Of a DNA stretch of 64,000 bases, positions 1-10,543 are shown in pieces. Positions within the stretch are counted from its first letter, which is position 1, and every line of letters begins with the position of its first letter. Source of the stretch: Tuctoria greenei (taxonomy: Eukaryota; Streptophyta; Magnoliopsida; Poales; Poaceae). The position numbers and the translations under genes are program-made. The stretch covers positions 96,388,301-96,452,300 of the forward strand of contig JAYESD010000005.1 of the NCBI GenBank assembly GCA_036927565.1, read 5' to 3'. The notes under the pieces are model-generated. The model saw only the letters and a list, made by a program, of their open reading frames with translations. It ran no database searches and was not told the DNA's origin.

Positions 1-303
1 TCTCCGCAACTAGGACCATGCTGACAACCTCGTCGGTTGCCTAAATGTAATGTAGTAAGGGCTCACCAGGGTTCGGAGCTACCAAGGTTGGTAGAGTGGT
101 GAGGAGCTGCTTTAGCTCTTGAAATGCCTTTTCTACTTCTTCAGACCATTGGAATGGTTCGGACTTCCTCATAGCTTGAAGAAGGGTAGCGCCCGTTCCG
201 CCAGTCTTGAGATGAACCGGATGAGGGCGACTAGACATCCCGTCAGCTTCTGGACGTCCTTTATGCGGGTTGGTGGCCGCATATCCTCAATGGCTTTTGT
301 CGA
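1..303 (-). pseudogene. Ty3/gypsy pol fragment, RT-RNase H junction
   Basis: Read on the minus strand, this stretch encodes the region between reverse transcriptase and RNase H of a Ty3/gypsy polyprotein. It begins with KAIEDMRPPTRIKDVQKLTG, continues with an RFISRL segment, and after a frame change near 165-180 gives FQWSEEVEKAFQELKQLL. In gypsy Pol this is the stretch just after the RT thumb. The window edge cuts the left side. The right side stops abruptly at the LTR starting at 304, so the neighbouring LTR element seems to have landed in this pol. A stop codon after FKL and the frame change show it is dead. Confidence 0.8.
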
Positions 304-1188
304 TGTTTGGATCCGGCAGATCTTTTGATACTAGTGTTAGTAGATCAAGGAGATGTAGTTCGGTAATGGGCGCGCATAGATTCAAGAAGGTGAATGACAA
401 GTGGACACAGAGATTTACGTAGTTCGGGACTCCTGAGCATAATACCCTACTCCACGGGGTGTGTTGGTGTTGTATTGACCATGTAAGTCTAGAAGAAGCT
501 CCAGAAGAAGAAGCTCGTCTAGGTCAGGGAGTCCATAAGAGGTTTGGAGGGGTCTGGAGAGGTGTCTTGTGTATCGTCGACTAGTCCTTTTATAGTACAA
601 GGACTGGTCATTACACCGTTAGCCTGGCACGACATGTGGCCCCAGCGGTTAAACATGCTTGATACAGAATTAATGAGGTTAATTACCCTTAATAGCCCGG
701 TAACGGGCCTTAACAGTGCCATTACAGTATTAAGGGCCATCCGATCGTGTGTCATTAATATGGCATTTATGACACTTAATCGCGTCTTGAAGTCTTTGAT
801 TGCTCCTTGAAGGTCCGGAGCCGTTGGGGGTCCACCAGCCAAATTGTTGAAGTTGAAGGTCCGGCGATTGGCCACGTGGCAGCTCTGGAGTTTACCGTCG
901 TGGACGGGTAGGTCCGGTGCTGTTGGACACATGTCGGCACCGGAGCTTCCCTCTGTCTGGGGTTAGGTCCGGGGATGCCATACTAGTATCTAGTCCGTAG
1001 CTTTCCCATGTGTGGGCGATAGCTCCGGTCTTATGATTCACGTGGCGGCCCTGGGACTAACCATGTCGGGGAAGCAGGTCCGGTTACACCTGACATGTGG
1101 GGCCTTCGGAGGTCTTCAAATCTGGAAGATGGAGTTTCCCTGTGATCTTTGCAATCTCAAGGGGTATCCGGTACATAGGGTACCGAGA
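304..1188 (-). repeat. 3' LTR of the Tat-like element
   Basis: On the plus strand it starts TGTTTGGATCCGGCAGATC and ends near TAGGGTACCGAGA. It matches 4028-4913 over its whole length with scattered substitutions. The expected terminal CA reads GA here, a single change from the other copy. Confidence 0.8.
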
Positions 1189-1686
1189 GTGGCCCCGTGG
1201 GCCCACCTCTGGGAGAGACCTTTTGGATGAAGTCATTCTGCCGGATGTGGGTCCATTCTTCAGTTTTTGAGCCATGTCTTCAAGGGTCTTCGGACTTGCC
1301 GTTGGCGATAGTTCGCAGTTAAATCACCACCTCGTGGCATATCCTGCTGGCGGCAGGTGAGATCTTAGCGTGCGGATCTCACGCAACTGAAGGTTGCCGG
1401 TTCTCGATACGAAAATGTATCGGTTCTGCGCGCCCTATCAGGCTTCCGCCTTCGAGTTTCCCGCCTTTCATGGTGACAATCGTTCGCCTGGAGTAAGGAC
1501 CTCGACTTGATCGCCGGGTGCCCCGACCCACCTTGTCATTGGCAGGGTGAAGTTTTTGACTAGTATCGTTGGCTCCTCTACGGTTTCCATCCAAGCGTTG
1601 CGGGGGCTTACATAAGAAGGAAAGCATGCACCGTTTGGGGTTCTTTACGCCTTTCATTCGAACTTGCGCTCAAACCTTCCAAACTT
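1189..1686. other. Internal spacer next to the 3' LTR
   Basis: This is non-coding as far as I can see. It lies between the 3' LTR and the antisense gag-like ORF. Bases 1189-1210, next to the LTR, are rich in G and C rather than being a clean purine tract. The rest may hold the promoter and first exon of the plus-strand antisense ORF, but no clear TATA box was found. Confidence 0.4.
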
Positions 1687-3455
1687 TTGCTTGTTTTGAA
1701 GAAGGTCCGGGCCCTCATGGGGTGGTCCCCTGACTTCTTCAACCACTTGGTCCGCGCCGGCAAGCTTCCGTTCGAGAAGGAACATGCCGGCGACATGGTG
1801 TACTTTTCCGCGTATGCCATGGTGGGACTGATCCCACCTTTCTACTCTTTTTTCTTGATGTTGCTAGACTTCTATGGTCTGTAGCTGTACCACCTTGGTC
1901 CCCACTCCATTCTCTAGGTTTCAATCTTTGTCCACTTCTATGAGATGTGGGTGGGCATTCCCCCCTGCGTTGAGCTCTTCCGCACCTTCTTCACTATCCA
2001 CACCACCAGCAGGAGTGATGAGTACCTTGGCTTCTACTATTTTGTGAAGCAAAAAGTGCCCATTCAGGTACTTGCGGTCGTTCCCTTCTCGGAAGTGGGA
2101 TGATTGGAAGAAGGATTGGATCGTCATCGGGGCGAAGGAGCACGAGAAGCTGGAGCTGCCCGAAGGCCCCCCCAACATCGACACTACAGCTTGGAGTGAA
2201 GCTCCGGTGTTGTCGGGCGCCTTCAACCCTGCTCTGACCAGGATCAGCCAGTGCGTGGAAGGAGGGGTGACTCCTCAGGCGGTGTTTTGCAACTTCCTGA
2301 CCAACAGGTGGGCTCTGTTGAAGAAGAGGGAGAATCTTGCTTGGGCCCTCAACAGTATGCTGGACGATGACCGGATCGAGACCGGTTTAAAGTTCAACGT
2401 GGAGGGTGCAACTTTGGAGTTCCACCTCAAGAAGTTCCAGCACGGCACCGACGTCGAGGGTGACGACTTGGCTCTGTCGGCAGCTTTCCTCCCTCTGAAC
2501 ATGGAGGCAGAGTTCAGCAGGGAGCTCCGGCGGACGATGCCGGTGCTTGACGACCTTGGTGTCATTGAGAGGCGTTCGACCACCAGGTTGGCGATCTCCG
2601 AAGCTCCTGATGGCGGCTCCGCTCCCGCCCCAAAGCCAAGAACGGAAGTCATAGGCAAGGGCAAGGATTTGGCCGAGCCCTTGAGATGTAAAAGGAAGCT
2701 GAAGCATGCTGACGGAAGGTCCGTCGGGCCTGCTTCTTCCACGGTGCCTCCCTCTTCCTGGAGGGGGAGGTCCTCAACGGCGGCATCTACTCCAGCAACA
2801 GCATCTTCTCGAGGTGCTAGCTCTGGCCAAGTGACTCCAGCACCAGGGACAGCTGAGGGCTCTGGGTCCCGAGGTCCTTCCCGGTCGAGGGGGGCCTCGA
2901 CCAAGGCAACGCCGGTAGCAGCAGCAAGCTCCGGGGGACCTTCTAGGACTACCATGCCAGTGGTGGCTGGGGTTAGTCCGGAGCATCCAGAAAAGAGGTT
3001 CCGTGCTAACTGGTGCGGAAGCCTTCCGAGGTAATTTTTGATTTTTTACCTCAGTTAGTTGTTTTATTGTTATAACTGTATTTTGAGTTTCTTTGTCCTT
3101 CATCCGCATCATAACTTAGAAAAGGGCTGAAGCTCCAGTCTCTGCAGCAGCGGTTGAGGCTGTGCAGGCTGAAGCTCTAGCTCCAATTCCAGCGTCGCCT
3201 CAAGAGGTGGCTGAGGCTGCGGCAGCTCCGGCGCTGGTTGTCGTGGTCTTGGACCTCGACTCATCCCCAGAAGCTCCCGTGGTAGCGCCGGACCATGGGA
3301 ATGAAGATGTGCCAGCGGTACCAGCTTCGGAGGTTGAAGTTCCGGGCTTGGATACTGAGATGTTGGATGCTCCGGCCACAGAGCCGGAGCTAGTTGCGAT
3401 TCTGGCCCTTTCGCGAGCACGCTCGATATGGACACGACCGTCCTGTTTACGGTAA
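1687..3455 (+). pseudogene. Antisense ORF with putative gypsy-type transposon domain (Transposase_28-like)
   Basis: The protein-like sequence runs on the plus strand, opposite to the element that contains it. The N-terminal part reads SPDFFNHLVRAGKLPFEKEH, then FYGL. After stops at 1882-1884 and about 1918-1920 it continues in the same frame as IFVHFYEMWVGIPPCVELF. A frame change near 2095 leads into a 960-base open stretch to 3034. The pattern of a short Leu/Phe-rich block followed by a PPxxELFRxFF-like block is that of plant proteins labelled putative gypsy-type transposon. The C-terminal part is rich in Ser, Ala and Pro. A GT-AG interval at about 3031-3119 looks like an intron before an Ala/Pro/Glu-rich exon to 3455, though the frames do not join perfectly. 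It is a pseudogene and its function is unknown. Confidence 0.68.
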
Positions 3456-3609
3456 CGGCGATCAAGCTCCGCCCGGAGGTCATGAGTTGAAATCCTGGTT
3501 ACAGTATGAGTGTGTCGCGCCCCAGAATGTAGCGACGTAACTTGCTGTGATGCAGCACCCTCCTATTTTTGGAAGCGTGCGGACCAAGTCCGCCCGACGC
3601 AGTCTGGCG

Positions 3610-4020
3610 CTACGATGGGGCCCGCCCCAAAGGGGGAGGTCCTTGGTTGCTGATGCGGTCGGCTGCTGCTGCAACCAGATGTTCCACATTAGCCCTCCAC
3701 TGCTCCATTGCACCCTGGGATGCACCTGGAGGTGGTGGACGTTGGAGGAGAGCACGCGCTGCATGGAGCGCGTGTTCAGGGTTGTTGTTATTCGCCGATG
3801 TGGTGATCGACGCCAATGCACCGTCACGCTGCCCAGCTTGACGTGCTGGTGCAGGCGGTGGCGGTGGAGGCATGACTCCTGCTAGAGCCGTGGCACTTGC
3901 TAGCTGCTGCATGTTGGAGGGATTGCCCCCAATAGGTTGAACAGCAGGATTGCCGTTCGATGATCCAGCAGCTAAGTTCACCGTTCTTGAAATCTCGGGC
4001 GCCCCTACCTGGCGCGCCAA
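3610..4020 (-). pseudogene. gag N-terminal fragment of the Tat-like element
   Basis: This reading frame opens immediately after the primer-binding-like site of the minus-strand element. It encodes about 136 residues starting MARQVGAPEISRTVNLAAGS, with a run of prolines (MPPPPPPAP) and an Ala-rich helix-like segment around EQWRANVEHLVAAAADRI. Low-complexity Gag N-termini like this are usual in grass Tat-like elements. The capsid, zinc knuckle and all of pol are gone, and the frame ends where the antisense ORF region begins near 3500. Confidence 0.6.
4002..4020 (-). other. Primer-binding-like site
   Basis: On the minus strand the 5' LTR is followed after 7 bases by TTGGCGCGCCAGGTAGGGG. A TGGCGC-type start right after an LTR is characteristic of a primer-binding site matching the CCA end of a tRNA. 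I do not name the tRNA. Confidence 0.6.
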
Positions 4021-4027
4021 CTATCGG

Positions 4028-4913
4028 TGTTTGGATCCGGCAGATCTCCCGATAATACCTTTGGTAGATCAAGGAGTTGTAGTTCGATAATGGCCGCGCA
4101 GAGATTCAAGAAGGTGAATGAAAAGTGGACACAGAGATTTACGTGGTTTTGGCCGCCTGAGCATGATACCCTACTCCATGGGGTGTGGTGGTGTTGTATT
4201 GAGCGTGTAAGTCTAGAAGAAGCTCCAGAAGAAGAAGCTCGTCTAGGTTAGGTAGTCCAGAATAGGTCTAGAGGGGTCTGTAGAGGTCTCTTGTGTATCG
4301 TCGACCAGTCCTTTTATAGTACAAGGACTGGTCGTTACACCGTTAGCCTGGCTCAACATGTGGCCCCGGCGGTTACACATGCTTGATACACAATTAATGA
4401 GGTTAATTACCCTTAATAGCCTGATAACGGGCCTTAACAGTGCTGTTACCGGTATTAAGGGCCATCCGATCGTGTGTCATTAATATGGCATTTATGACAC
4501 TTAATCGGGTCCTGAAGTCTTTGATTGCTCCTTGAAGGTCCGGAGCCGTTGGGGGTCCACCAGCCTGATTGTTGAAGTTGAAGGACCGGCGGGTGGCCAC
4601 GTGGTAGCTCCGGAGCTTAACATCGTGGACGGGTAGGGTCGGTGCTGTTGGACACGTGTCGGCATCGGAGCTTCCCTCTATCTGGGGTTAGGTCTGGGGA
4701 TGCCATACTGGTATCTAGTCCGGAGCTTTCCCATGTGTGGGTGATAGATCCGGTCTTATGGTACACATGGCGGCCCTGGGACTAACAATGTCAGGGAAGC
4801 AGGTCCAGTTACACATGACATGTGGGGCCTTTGGAGGTCTTTAAATCTGGTAGATGGAGTTTCCTTGTGATCTTTGCAATCTCAAGGAGCATCCGGTACG
4901 TAGGGTACCGACA
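4028..4913 (-). repeat. 5' LTR of the Tat-like element
   Basis: This is an 886-base LTR with plus-strand ends TGTTTGG and CCGACA. It is the better-preserved partner of 304-1188. It precedes the primer-binding-like site and the gag start on the minus strand. Confidence 0.8.
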
Positions 4914-5640
4914 AGCACCCCCCAAAGGAAGAAGCAAAGAGTTGCCACGTACCCTGGGGAGCCCAGAGCCGCCACGCGTCATGAAAGACCAGAGCAATCC
5001 TTCCCGTCGAGGACCTGCCCCGACGCTGCCACGTGTCCCACAGCTCGCCCCAGACGGTGAGGTGCGGGAGTTAAAAGTTGGAGCGCTCCGCTCTGGTCAA
5101 GCATTGAAGACCCACAACCACCCCTGGCACATGACGTGGGGCACACCAACAGTCAGAGACCGCTATGACCAATCGCATAACAGTGAAGGCGCTGCAAGCC
5201 TATCCTACTCAGCCAAGTGGGTAGCTTTTGGCAACAAGACAGGCTGATTGGACGTTTTCTGCTACCGTCAGCAACGACGCATGGGCTACTAACAAGGGAG
5301 GCGGCAAGACGGAGAGTCTTCACTTCCACGCTCATAGAAGCTTATGCGGGAAGCCTTGGATCTCCTAGGAGAAGATCGCCCTGGGACCACCTGTCGGGCC
5401 CCGGGACCCCACTTATAAGGCATCCGACCTTGACTATAAAAGGCCCGGACCGCCATCGCTACAAGGACAAGACTCAGAATCCCCAATACACGCACACTCG
5501 CATACACACTCACCAGGCAATACAATCCACCGTGGAGTAGGGTGTTACGCTCCTTGCGGCCCGAACCACGTAAAAACTCCATTGTTTCATACTCTTTCGC
5601 TACAACACTAGTTTCAGGCCTAAGCCTCGCCGAACAAGGA
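4914..5640 (+). repeat. Fragment of an unrelated gypsy-type LTR
   Basis: The sequence has the look of an LTR on the plus strand. A GC-rich upstream part is followed by a TATA box at 5435-5442 and a likely transcribed region with many CA repeats (5480-5530). It then has the phrase GGAGTAGGGTGTTACGCTCC (5535-5554), typical of grass gypsy LTR downstream regions. No second copy is present in the window. Both ends are cut by neighbours, so element identity is unknown. Bases 5641-5697 are a short unassigned tail. Confidence 0.5.
5435..5442 (+). promoter_or_regulatory. TATA box in the LTR fragment
   Basis: The motif TATAAAAG lies in CTTGACTATAAAAGGCCCGG, the textbook form and context of a plant LTR core promoter. 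The transcription start would be expected about 30 bases downstream. Confidence 0.6.
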
Positions 5641-5697
5641 CATGCATGGGCTGCTCCTTAGCAGATCCAGGGGAAGTGTTGCATTAACACTTTGATA

Positions 5698-6810
5698 GTA
5701 GTCCTGGCCTATTCTCGCATGAACCGGTCCTTAGATCCAAGTCAAGCAAACCACCATAACATCCAACCCAATCCACAAACCAAGCATTCTTATATCTCCC
5801 AAGTCCCATGTTACCAATTAACCATATTCATCAATTCTCACCATCCATAACTTCATTAATTCACAACTAAGCTATTTGGTTGTTTTCCCAATCCCAATTA
5901 GTTAGAGCAAAGCAAAAAGTTAAAAAGCCCTTCTCGACTCTCTACAATGTATCCCAAGTGACAGGGATGGTCAAACAAGACTAGTAAACTCCTATCTTAG
6001 GTTTCTCATCAATTTGACACAATCAATGAAGTTTTTTAAAAAAAACATTAAAAAACCGGATCAATATGTTCAAGGACACTTGCCTTGCTCTTGGGCTTGA
6101 TTGGGATCAAATACTTCAAATTCCTGGTGCTAGAGGTCCTCCGCAACACTCTCTAGTGCAAATATGTCTAGACTGCGTAATAAACGTACAAGACAAGAAT
6201 TACAGTCAATAATTGCACATATATTATTCAATATGTCAGGCCATGCATGATTAATGCAAATGTGAAGCAAAACTAGTTAATGAGTTACTATTAATCTTCC
6301 CTAATAATTTACAATGGTTATTAACAAGTTTACACAGGTTCATGTTGATATTACATCAAATTGGAATTAATTCATCATTAAACGAATCTGGAGACCGGAC
6401 AAGTCCACTGTTGGTCCGACTAGTCCGCCCTACGCAGAACCAACGAGCCAGCGTTTTCTAGATCGACATGAATTTGGAGAAACGGGGTTTAATTCACGTG
6501 AGAAAGAGGAAGTAGAAGGTATACCAGGTGTTTAGAACACCAATGAATCATTGGTTTTGGAGGCAACAGTTGGATCTTGACGATCTAGGGTTGATGAAGA
6601 GAACTTAATGGTGAATTTTTGATGAAGAACGCAAGAATGATGTAGATTTTGGGGTGCGATTCAACAGTGTCAAAGATGTGTGAAAATAGGGTGTGGGGTT
6701 ATTATATAGGGGTGGAGGGATAGGGTTTCAATGGAGGTCGGTTTTAGAGAGGGTGGGGGCTGGTGTGGGGTCCCACATGGGCTCCAAAAGAGTTATACAC
6801 AACGTCCTTA
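5698..6810 (-). repeat. Element C 3' LTR, distal part
   Basis: This stretch matches 20727-21905 of the 5' LTR over more than 1 kb, starting at GTAGTCCTGGCCTATT. It ends exactly at the target duplication CCTTA (6806-6810), where element E is inserted. The part matching 19609-20726 is missing on the left. Confidence 0.85.
6701..6710 (-). promoter_or_regulatory. TATA box in element C 3' LTR
   Basis: On the minus strand the sequence reads CCTATATAAT and is followed by AACCCCACACCC. The same motif is conserved in the 5' LTR at 21807-21816. It should be the LTR core promoter. Confidence 0.6.
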
Positions 6811-7673
6811 TGATGAGGACATCACAACAGTGGAGACACATACTGAAATGCAAGGACCAATCACAAGAGCACGAGCACGGTTAATAAATCAGCAGGTGAA
6901 CTCGCTCCTAACTTCTGTAGCATGTGAGTTTGAGAATAGATTGCTATGTGATGATTTAATTGTTATTAGGAATAATATAGAAGATCAACAAGTGAAGGAA
7001 TGAGGCATTGGGAGCGTGGAGAACCAGTTGGGACGTCCACAAGTTGATGGAAACAGTTTACACCTCGGACTCGAGTTCAACTCAGAGTCTAGGAGCAGTC
7101 AACCTTAAAACGGACGCCTAGGAGGCATACGGACTATGTTTTCGACGTTCTACATATGAACGGAAAGAGGAGAAGATAAACTTTCCAATGGTTCTCGTCC
7201 CACCTCAAAATTCATCGGGGGTCATTGGGAATCGTCAAAAAAAGAAGAGTCCAGATTTCTGTCCGGTGTTGCGCCACCGAATCGGGCCTTTGGGCCGTGT
7301 ATCCCGTAAGAGTCCATTAGAGACGCATCTAATCATGATTTGGCCGAACCCTAGCCTTTAAATACTACAGCCGTCGGTCATCATCGGTGGGTTTTTCTTA
7401 GATCAATAATATCGCCGTTCTACGGTTTGTGAAACCCCAACTTCGCGATTTCAGATCGTGTCTTTGACGTTCTTGCTCATGTTCTCGGTTGCACTTGCGG
7501 AGATTAGCCTTCTTTGCGAGGTCAAGCGTGTGCAGCATGGTTGATAACCAACGGATCCATGGTGTAGTAATTGCAGAGGTACTCGAACTGCTCGAGTGTC
7601 GCGGATCATCAACGTCGAGTTCTCCACCCCAATCGACTTACGTTTTGGAAGATCGGCCTAAACCTACTCATCA
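6811..7673 (+). repeat. Element E 5' LTR
   Basis: An 863-base LTR with TG and CA ends. It aligns without gaps to 13419-14281. It contains the TSD-adjacent start TGATGAGGACATC and is followed directly by the primer-binding site. Confidence 0.92.
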
Positions 7674-7675
7674 AT

Positions 7676-7688
7676 TGGTATCAGATTT
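7676..7688 (+). other. Element E primer-binding site (initiator tRNA-Met type)
   Basis: TGGTATCAGATTT begins two bases after the LTR end. Its first ten bases match the usual plant initiator-Met primer-binding site, TGGTATCAGAG. Confidence 0.75.
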
Positions 7689-7691
7689 CCA

Positions 7692-8915
7692 GGTTGCCTG
7701 TTAGGTATGTTTGTTTTCCTTCCATTAGATCGACTTTGTTTCGTACCTAGAGTCCACAGAAAAGCCAAAAAAAAAATTAGATCATTTTTCCCGCTTCCTA
7801 GACTATAGTGCCTGCAGTTTCGTTTTTCAGTTTGCATTGTTGAGTTTGCATTCGCGTGGTCGAGTCTTGTTGCTGGTTTAGCTTTGTGTTTTGGGTACTA
7901 GTTATCGTGTTTCGTCCTTGTTTTATTGCTGTTCGACACCTATTCCACAATCCCTGAATAACAAACCGATCCACCACGTTCATCGGTTTGCCCTAGCTAG
8001 CCGCCAGCCCTAGATTAGGTGACAAACCCTAATGCCACTCATCCTTGAATCATCACACACCATCCCATTAGTTGCTGTAAAAATTCCCGATCGTTTTCAC
8101 ATCCGATTGCGGGTTCTGTTCTTAAACCGAGTTGGAATCAACATCCAAAAATCGTAACTCGGACAGCCTACCTTAAAACGGCCATAACTTTCGCATACGA
8201 ACTCGAAATCGGGCGTTTTTTTTCAAAATCATCTACGCGAAATTTTGCAACTGATTTTTCACCGCGTAGCCGCGTTTGGCGAAATTATATTGCCCAAATT
8301 CCCCTCGGAAGATAGGCTATCCGGCCTCTGAAGTTTCAGCACAAATTTTAAAGAAACTTCTTTATTTTCTATAGGCCGCATATTACATCCAATTGATCTG
8401 CAAATTTGCGTGCTTCATATCTTTGTGCTCCTGAGTAATGAAAAATATCAAAAAAATATTAAAAAAAAGAAAAAAATAGTGAAGAGCACGCATATTAAAG
8501 CAATTGGCATATACTACTTGTGCTGTGATTGTTGGTTATATCATTCCGTCTTTCGTTTGCCTTGTTACTTCCCTGTGTTGTGCTAGGCCCTAGAGCACTT
8601 GATTGACCAGCAACAGTTTCTTACAGTGAATACCTATTCAACTTTGTTTACCTGTTAACGATTTTTTGTTTATTAGCCATCATATTGTGCCATTCAAGAT
8701 CCACCTTTCTCATGAGCATAACAGGTACTTTTGCAATCACCCCACGCTTCATTGGTTCATCTCACCGTCCACACCACCTGCTGTGTCAGTAAGAACACTT
8801 GTAAGAGCGTGGTAAGATGCTTGAGCGAGAGAGATTATTTTTCCTCCACCTTTCACATTGTCACTATAGTTGATAGGGATAACATATTTTTGTTGTCTTT
8901 TGTTTCCTACTAACA
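7692..8915 (+). other. Untranslated leader of element E
   Basis: About 1.2 kb between the primer-binding site and the gag start. It has no credible ORF, an A-rich stretch at 8445-8480, and no similarity to other parts of the window that I could see. Long leaders are common in CRM-type elements. Confidence 0.6.
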
Positions 8916-10173
8916 ATGGCAGGAAAAGACAATGATGATGAATGTGTTCAACATGCTGAGTTACATGATATGATGAAAACCATGACAGATGTGTTCCCCA
9001 AATACAACACAGCAACGGAGGAGTCATTGGCGAACTTGACTCGCCAACTTGATGACCTTGCTCTTCGGATGAATACTTTTGAGGCTCGGTTGCCTCTCGC
9101 TAGAAGACATGAAGACAATGCTTATGATGATATAGAAGATCACAACAATCAGCCAAGACTACCACTTTATCGTCAAGGTATGGGAGGTAATAATCATCAT
9201 AACAATTATAATCGTCCTCCTGATGATCCTTTTGCTAAAGTGAAATTTACTATACCCCCTTTTTCTGGTGCTTATGATGGTGAGGCTTATCTTGATTGGG
9301 AGATGACAGTAAAGAAAAAAATTTAATGCCCATCTTGTTCCTGAACAACATAGAGTTCGTCAAGCCACTAGTAAGTTTAAGGACTTTGCTATCATATGGT
9401 GGAATGAACTTGTTAAAACTAGAACTGATCCTCCAACATGGGATAGATTAAAGGAAGCTATGCATGTTAGATTTGTTCCTCCATCTTTTCAGCGGGACCT
9501 TCGCAAAAAATTGCAGATCTTAGACCAAGGTAACGTGTCCATAGAGGAGTATTATCAAGAGTTACAAAAGGGTATGCTGCGTTGTGGCGTAGTAGAGAAC
9601 ATGGATGATAAAACAGCTCATTTTTATGGGGGGTTGAGACGTGAAATTCAGGACATTGTTGATTACAAGGAATATGATACTGTTAACAGATTGTTTCAGC
9701 TTGCTATGTTGGCCGAAAAAGAATTGCAGGGCCGGCAACAACAGCAACAACACACGAGGAGCAACTTCATGCCACGTTCGACGCCTACACCATCCAAAAC
9801 AGCACCATCTTCGACCTCCCGTGCAGCGACTACACCATCAAATGGCGGCCATCGAACTATACCTGCTGCTCCACCTTCTTGCGTGTCGGAAGGCAGCAAG
9901 GCGACATCATTCAAGCCTTCATCGTCCACTCCTTCTACGGGTCGTACTTCCGACATTAAGTGTCACCGCTATCAGGGACTTGGTCATATGATGAGAGATT
10001 GCCCGAGCAACCGAGCATACATAGCACGCGACGATGGCAGGTATGATAGTACTTCGGATGTTGAAGATGAATATTCTCTTGCTACTGACTTTATAGATCC
10101 AAATGACGAACACACCAAAGAAGAGGTACTTGGTACAGCGGCAACAGAGAACTATAGGAGCATCATTGTGTAG
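8916..10173 (+). pseudogene. Element E gag (capsid and zinc knuckle)
   Basis: Gag forms the virus-like particle in which reverse transcription takes place. The frame starts at ATG 8916 (MAGKDNDDECVQHAELHDMM). The capsid part follows, with PPFSGAYDGEAYLDWE, then a one-base insertion in the A-run at about 9312-9321 shifts the frame. The capsid continues as FKDFAIIWWNELVKTRTDPP and the YYQELQKGM region to about 9730. A Ser/Thr/Pro-rich linker follows. The nucleocapsid knuckle reads CHRYQGLGHMMRDCP, so the second Cys of the CCHC motif has become Tyr. The frame stops at 10171-10173. The length is close to the usual gag size for this clade. Confidence 0.85.
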
Positions 10174-10214
10174 CGTGCCTTGAGCTCCAAAGTGGAGACC
10201 GACGAAAAGCTACA

Positions 10215-10541
10215 ATGACACAACCTATCCACATGTTTCTCGTTGTCAAGGACTGCCGTATACACACTATAATTGATGGAGGTAGCTGCAATAACTTGGT
10301 GAACTCAGACATCATCAAGAAACTTTGTTTGACAACAAGAGCACACCCTCATTCATACCACATTCAATGGTTCAACAACAGCGGTAAGGTTCGGGTAACA
10401 CAAACAGCGAGAATACATTTTTCAATTGGTTCTTACCATGATGTTGCTGATTTTTATGTCGTTGCTATAGATGCCTGTTCTCTTTTATAGGGTCGTCCAT
10501 GGGAATTTGATACAGATGCTATTCATCATGAAAGAAAATCA
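10215..10541 (+). pseudogene. Element E protease
   Basis: A retropepsin-type aspartic protease that would cleave the polyprotein. The catalytic region reads IIDGGSCNNLV, where the usual D-S/T-G is DGG. The C-terminal part has CSLL followed by an in-frame TAG near 10488, and then GRPWEFDTDAIHH, a phrase normally continuous with it. The stop therefore interrupts an otherwise continuous frame, consistent with a single-base change. Confidence 0.8.
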
Positions 10542-10543
10542 CT

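Larger units (their letters stand above)
304..4913 (-). mobile_element. Internally deleted Tat-like gypsy element, about 4.6 kb
   Basis: Two direct copies of an LTR of about 885 bp (304-1188 and 4028-4913) enclose 2.8 kb. Read on the minus strand, the right LTR is followed by a primer-binding-like site and the start of a gag gene. Pol is missing. The rest is an ORF on the opposite strand (1687-3455) with a putative gypsy-type transposon domain. An antisense ORF next to the 3' LTR is a known feature of some Tat-lineage elements, and I infer that lineage from it. The flanking five bases differ (gtcga at 299-303, agcac at 4914-4918). The ends therefore do not show a normal target duplication, and one flank may have been rearranged. 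Confidence 0.62.

Noticed and set aside
519..932. Minus-strand ORF of 137 codons in an LTR, repeated at 4403-4600
   Set aside because: It is LTR sequence open by chance and not conserved in length between the two LTR copies.
2275..2955. Minus-strand ORF of 226 codons in the Tat-like element
   Set aside because: It is a shadow of the plus-strand gag-like frame, caused by its high GC content and Ser/Ala/Pro codons.
3031..3119. Treating 3031-3119 as a firm intron
   Set aside because: GT and AG are present, but the frame on the right does not join the left one, so it is mentioned only as possible.
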